Source: Kiritimatiellia bacterium (lineage in GTDB: Bacteria > Verrucomicrobiota > Kiritimatiellia > RFP12 > UBA1067). Taken from it: a stretch of DNA of 7,648 bases. A program made the translations under genes and the position numbers. Of this stretch, positions 4,877-7,648 are shown in pieces (the stretch's first letter is position 1; the number at the start of each line of letters is the position of its first letter). The DNA lies in assembly GCA_017628165.1 (NCBI GenBank), contig JAGBZQ010000072.1, forward strand, positions 1 to 7,648, in the 5' to 3' direction. Under the pieces are notes generated by a model. It ran no database searches, was not told where the DNA came from, and saw nothing but the letters and a program-made list of their open reading frames with translations.

Positions 4877-6021
4877 CAAATCTCCATCCAGGCATTATCG
4901 GACAAATTCGATTTAAGCGCAGCCTCAACGAAGCGCATCGTCCTGACGCCATCAAAAGGTCCGGGAAAATCGTGTGCCTTGCGATCGCGAACAGCCGCGC
5001 AGAATTCCGAATAAATGTTTGCGAAGCCCTCGATAAATCCCTCGTGATGGCCGGCCGGGATTCTGCACGATACGGCGGCGCTTACGGAGATCTCCTTCAC
5101 ATACGGCGCGTTGCGCTTGTAAATCCGCTCGGCCTCAAACGGATACTTGACAGACAGATAATTAGGCGCCTCCTGATTCCAAAAGAGCGATGCCTTATCA
5201 CCATAAACCCTGAGTCTCACGCCATTCTCTTCTCCTGTGGCAACCTTGGAAACCACCATTGAGGCCTTTGGAGAAATGCCGCCATCCGTCTTAGGCGCAA
5301 GACGCATGAGGATAGAAGCGTCATCATCAAGCGTATTGCCTGGAGCAAACGAAGAGAGATCAGAAAGAACCGATTTCACACGATGTCCAGTGACATACTC
5401 AATTAAATGAAAGCCATGCACTCCGATATCCGCCACCACACAGCTCGGGCCGGACTTTTCGGGCGACATCTTCCATGCGTTCCTCTTGTCCAAGGGCTTG
5501 GTGAAATCAATCTTCCTGAAACTACCCTGCTGATACTCGAGAACAATTTTGCAGATTTCTCCAAGCTCACCAGAAGATACAAGCTCACGAGCCAGTTTAA
5601 CCATAGGGAAGCCAGAATAGGTAAATGGAATGGCAAGAACCCTGCCGCGTGATTTTGCGATCGCCTCAAGTTCCTCCGCTTCTGCAAGCGTCATCGCAAG
5701 CGGCTTCTCGCACACGACGTCAAATCCCGCCTCCATCGCGGCCTTAGCGATTGCGTAATGCGAATCGTTTGGAGTGCATATGGAAATGAAATCCACTCTG
5801 CCCTTCTCTGCGGCAATGAGAGATCGCCAATCAGAATAGACACGCCCGCTTTCTATTCCAATGTCTGAAGCTGCAGCACGGTTCGCCGCATCATCGCGCG
5901 AAAAAGAGCCAGCCTTAAGATCGGCAAGATCATCAAGCCTAATTGCCATGCGGTGCACCGGGCCAATGAACGCGCCCTTTGCCCCGCCAATCATCGCATA
6001 TGTCAATCGCTTCTTTTCCAT
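4876..6021 (-). CDS. Gfo/Idh/MocA-family NAD(P)-dependent oxidoreductase
   Basis: The product has 381 residues, normal for the family. The N-terminal Rossmann fold has the dinucleotide loop GGAKGAFIGPVHR (12-24), the AFIG-x-VHR form seen in one subgroup of sugar dehydrogenases. DFISICTPNDSH (77-88) and CEKPLA (104-109) follow, with the usual EKP lysine at 106. The C-terminal alpha/beta domain carries VADIGVHGFHL (196-206), giving the expected Asp198, His202 and His205 active-site cluster. IPAGHHEGFIEGFANIY (321-337) is also characteristic of this subgroup. Members oxidise or reduce sugars, inositols or their derivatives. The substrate cannot be read from sequence. It is probably cytoplasmic, as no signal peptide is visible. 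GGGGAG lies 5 nt before the ATG. Only 25 bp separate it from gmk, and it is coupled to rmuC. A link to sugar use is suggested by the GH2-like chimera two genes on, but this is inference. Confidence 0.93.
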   Translation of the reverse strand: MEKKRLTYAMIGGAKGAFIGPVHRMAIRLDDLADLKAGSFSRDDAANRAAASDIGIESGRVYSDWRSLIAAEKGRVDFISICTPNDSHYAIAKAAMEAGFDVVCEKPLAMTLAEAEELEAIAKSRGRVLAIPFTYSGFPMVKLARELVSSGELGEICKIVLEYQQGSFRKIDFTKPLDKRNAWKMSPEKSGPSCVVADIGVHGFHLIEYVTGHRVKSVLSDLSSFAPGNTLDDDASILMRLAPKTDGGISPKASMVVSKVATGEENGVRLRVYGDKASLFWNQEAPNYLSVKYPFEAERIYKRNAPYVKEISVSAAVSCRIPAGHHEGFIEGFANIYSEFCAAVRDRKAHDFPGPFDGVRTMRFVEAALKSNLSDNAWMEI

Positions 6022-6046
6022 CGTCTCTCCCCTTGCAATAATTGCC

Positions 6047-6646
6047 TTACATTCTTCCGCTCAAAGCATCAATCAAATCGCAAAGCCTCTTGTAGGCAAT
6101 CGCCAAATCATCGTTCGTCACCTTGAACATATATTCTCCAGCGCGCGCCATTTCGCCGTCGGCATTGGCAAGACGCTTTTCAATAACATCGCGCGAATCG
6201 GTGCCCCGCCCTTCAAGACGTGCGCGGAGCTCTTCCATCGAAGGCGGCATGATGAAAATGTCCACGTAGCCAATCTTGAGCGGATCGGTGTTCGGCAGCG
6301 AACGAACATAGTCGCGCACTTTTGCCGCGCCCTGCACATCGATGTCAAGAATCATCGAATTACCCTCGCGGAGAACCTCCTCGATCGGCGATTTCAACGT
6401 TCCGTAGTAATTGCCATGGACACAAGCATGCTCAATAAATGCATCCTCTGCGATAAGCTCCTCGAAACGGTCCTTCTTGAGAAAATGATAATCAAGGCCG
6501 TCCTCTTCTTCGCCGCGGATTTCACGCGTGGTGCAACTGATAGAATAAACGATATCCGAATACTCCTGAAGAAGCATATCGATAAGAGTGGACTTGCCGC
6601 AGCCGCTCGGCGCGGACATGACGATGAAGAGAGGTTTTGTTTTCAT
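6047..6646 (-). CDS. gmk: Guanylate kinase
   Basis: This essential cytosolic enzyme phosphorylates GMP to GDP using ATP, and its 199 residues are typical. The Walker A loop is SAPSGCGKST (11-20), with Ala12 where many homologues have Gly, a variation found in other guanylate kinases. The GMP-binding segment TTREIRGEEEDGLDYHF (39-55) keeps Arg41, Arg44, Asp52 and Tyr53. EHACVHGNYYGT (72-83), DIDVQGA (101-107) and PPSMEELRARLEGRGTD (134-150) complete the family signature, followed by NDD (178-180) near the C-terminus. No catalytic residue appears to be missing. The ATG at 6646 follows AAGGA by 7 nt. The gene lies 38 bp after the YihY-like gene and 25 bp before the oxidoreductase, so cotranscription is likely. 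Confidence 0.97.
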   Translation of the reverse strand: MKTKPLFIVMSAPSGCGKSTLIDMLLQEYSDIVYSISCTTREIRGEEEDGLDYHFLKKDRFEELIAEDAFIEHACVHGNYYGTLKSPIEEVLREGNSMILDIDVQGAAKVRDYVRSLPNTDPLKIGYVDIFIMPPSMEELRARLEGRGTDSRDVIEKRLANADGEMARAGEYMFKVTNDDLAIAYKRLCDLIDALSGRM

Positions 6647-6684
6647 TATTTAATCCTTGGTTGAAATTGTTCCTACAACTTTTC

Positions 6685-7647
6685 CTACGCGCGCGACTGC
6701 GCGAACATGCAGATGTGCGTGGCTCTCACGGCGCAACACCCGAGAAGAATGATTTGCCAGCTTATGTACATCCACGTCAGAATGATCGGAAAGAAAGCCA
6801 ATGAACCGTAGAGCATGGATGAGCGCGAAAGTCCCACCTGCGCAATTGCGCAGACCTTCATCCATCCACCAAAGATGACCGCCGTAAAAAAGCCGCACCA
6901 CACCGCATATCGCCAGCGTATCCTGCATGTTGGAAGTATCATATAAAGAAACGCGAATGCAAGCGTGGAAAAAGAAAGCGTAATAACAACTCGCGTAATA
7001 TTCGAATCAAGAACCCAGATCGTCCCGTGCGAAAGCCATCTGGTAACATCAGCAGCACCTATGGTGGCGCTGACGACATCTTTGATGATCTTGAGCAGCG
7101 GCACGCTAAGCGCAAGACCGCTCAAAAGAGGCAAAGCCAAAATGACCGCAAAATTCATAAAAAGCCTCTTCCACACGGCCCGCTGCCGCGATGACTCCCA
7201 TATCTCGTTAAAGCTTATCTCTATCATTCCGATAGAACTCATCGCTGTCCAGATCAAAAGAAGAAAACCGATAAATCCAATCGTCTCAAAATCAATCTTG
7301 TCGAGGGCGGAAAAAATATCGCTCTCAAGATCGCGAGCCATCTTGGCAATGCTTGTTTCGCTTGCGCTTTCCTTCTGAACCACGGCGCCTTGAATTATGG
7401 CCGGAACACTCTCCTTCTCAAGGCCGGAGACAAAAAGCTCAAACTGCTCATGAATCTTCGCGCGCGCAAAATCATCCACCCCCACCACCTTCGCACCAAT
7501 CAGAATTATGCAGACAATCGGGACTATAGAAAGCATCGAATAATACGTAAGTCCGGCGGCATGCATAGCGCAATTACTTTTGAAGAAAATTTTAATCACA
7601 GATTTTCCCCACTCATAAACACGCTTTATGTTTTTTTTCATGAACAT
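6685..7647 (-). CDS. YihY/BrkB-family inner-membrane protein (5' end at window edge)
   Basis: The product has 320 residues from the ATG at 7647. An ATG at 7641, giving MKKNIKRVYEWGK, is equally possible, and a start beyond the window cannot be excluded because only one base lies upstream. Family hallmarks are present: HAAGLTYYSMLSIVPIV (29-45), WTAMSSIGMIEISFNEIW (133-150), the P-x-C-R-I-R-W-R-Y loop (239-247), and YGSLAFFPIILTWMYISWQI (280-299). About six membrane helices are visible, near 33-52, 122-140, 163-186, 218-238, 245-262 and 282-303. A hydrophilic stretch at 57-115 separates the first two. The older labels 'virulence factor BrkB' and 'ribonuclease BN' are historical. The molecular function is not settled, and a transport-type role is often proposed. 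It is the first visible gene of the probable operon. Confidence 0.9.
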   Translation of the reverse strand: MFMKKNIKRVYEWGKSVIKIFFKSNCAMHAAGLTYYSMLSIVPIVCIILIGAKVVGVDDFARAKIHEQFELFVSGLEKESVPAIIQGAVVQKESASETSIAKMARDLESDIFSALDKIDFETIGFIGFLLLIWTAMSSIGMIEISFNEIWESSRQRAVWKRLFMNFAVILALPLLSGLALSVPLLKIIKDVVSATIGAADVTRWLSHGTIWVLDSNITRVVITLSFSTLAFAFLYMILPTCRIRWRYAVWCGFFTAVIFGGWMKVCAIAQVGLSRSSMLYGSLAFFPIILTWMYISWQIILLGCCAVRATHICMFAQSRA

Positions 7648-7648
7648 C

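Noticed and set aside
3668..4878. Possible frameshift or TGA recoding at the overlapping stops
   Set aside because: The overlaps are ordinary TGATG and ATGA stop/start junctions between complete, independently recognisable proteins, so coupling explains them without recoding.
4868..4879. Alternative rmuC starts: TTG at 4879 and ATG at 4870
   Set aside because: The ATG at 4876 overlaps the upstream stop codon as TGATG and has the best spacing to GGAG. The TTG is weaker, and the ATG at 4870 is 11 nt from the ribosome binding site.
5861..6664. A 267-codon plus-strand open frame
   Set aside because: It is antisense to guanylate kinase and the start of the oxidoreductase, both of which are certain.

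Overview
The window looks like a chromosomal segment of a Gram-negative bacterium, probably from the PVC superphylum (Verrucomicrobiota, Lentisphaerota or Kiritimatiellota). This placement is an inference. It rests on a GspG-type pseudopilin domain fused to other domains, a Gfo/Idh/MocA sugar dehydrogenase, and an outer-membrane-type lipoprotein. No marker here fixes the phylum. All six well-supported genes lie on the minus strand, so transcription runs from right to left, and the standard genetic code fits every gene.

From the right edge, in transcription order, the genes are: a YihY/BrkB-family membrane protein (6685-7647, start at the window edge), guanylate kinase gmk (6047-6646), a Gfo/Idh/MocA oxidoreductase (4876-6021), rmuC (3668-4876), and a 743-residue chimera (1440-3671). 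The gaps are 38 bp and 25 bp. They are followed by two translational-coupling overlaps, TGATG between the oxidoreductase and rmuC and ATGA between rmuC and the chimera. These five genes therefore look like one transcription unit whose promoter is outside the window. After a 191-bp intergenic stretch with small inverted repeats comes a lipoprotein gene (406-1248) with its own strong Shine-Dalgarno sequence.

The chimera is the main discovery candidate. It has a 51-residue basic N-terminus, a prepilin-like KRG/F junction and membrane helix, and a complete-looking GspG pseudopilin core with the acidic Ca2+-site pattern. These are followed by a glycoside hydrolase family 2 (beta-galactosidase-like) architecture. 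That GH2 part keeps its sugar-binding and Ig-like domains, but most of the catalytic barrel is missing. It looks like a membrane-anchored, non-catalytic GH2 scaffold presented outside the cytoplasm by a pseudopilin module.

The left end (about 1-405) has no convincing complete gene. Positions 1-240 are AT-rich (about 37% GC). Positions 86-375 are packed with palindromes: a GACGCT/AGCGTC hairpin, two perfect 14-bp palindromes whose centres are 31 bp apart, a related CATTT/AAATG palindrome, a 66-nt imperfect hairpin with a 13-bp perfect stem, and a 37-nt element with a 7-bp stem enclosing a direct repeat. A short frame reading off the left edge may be the start of another minus-strand gene.
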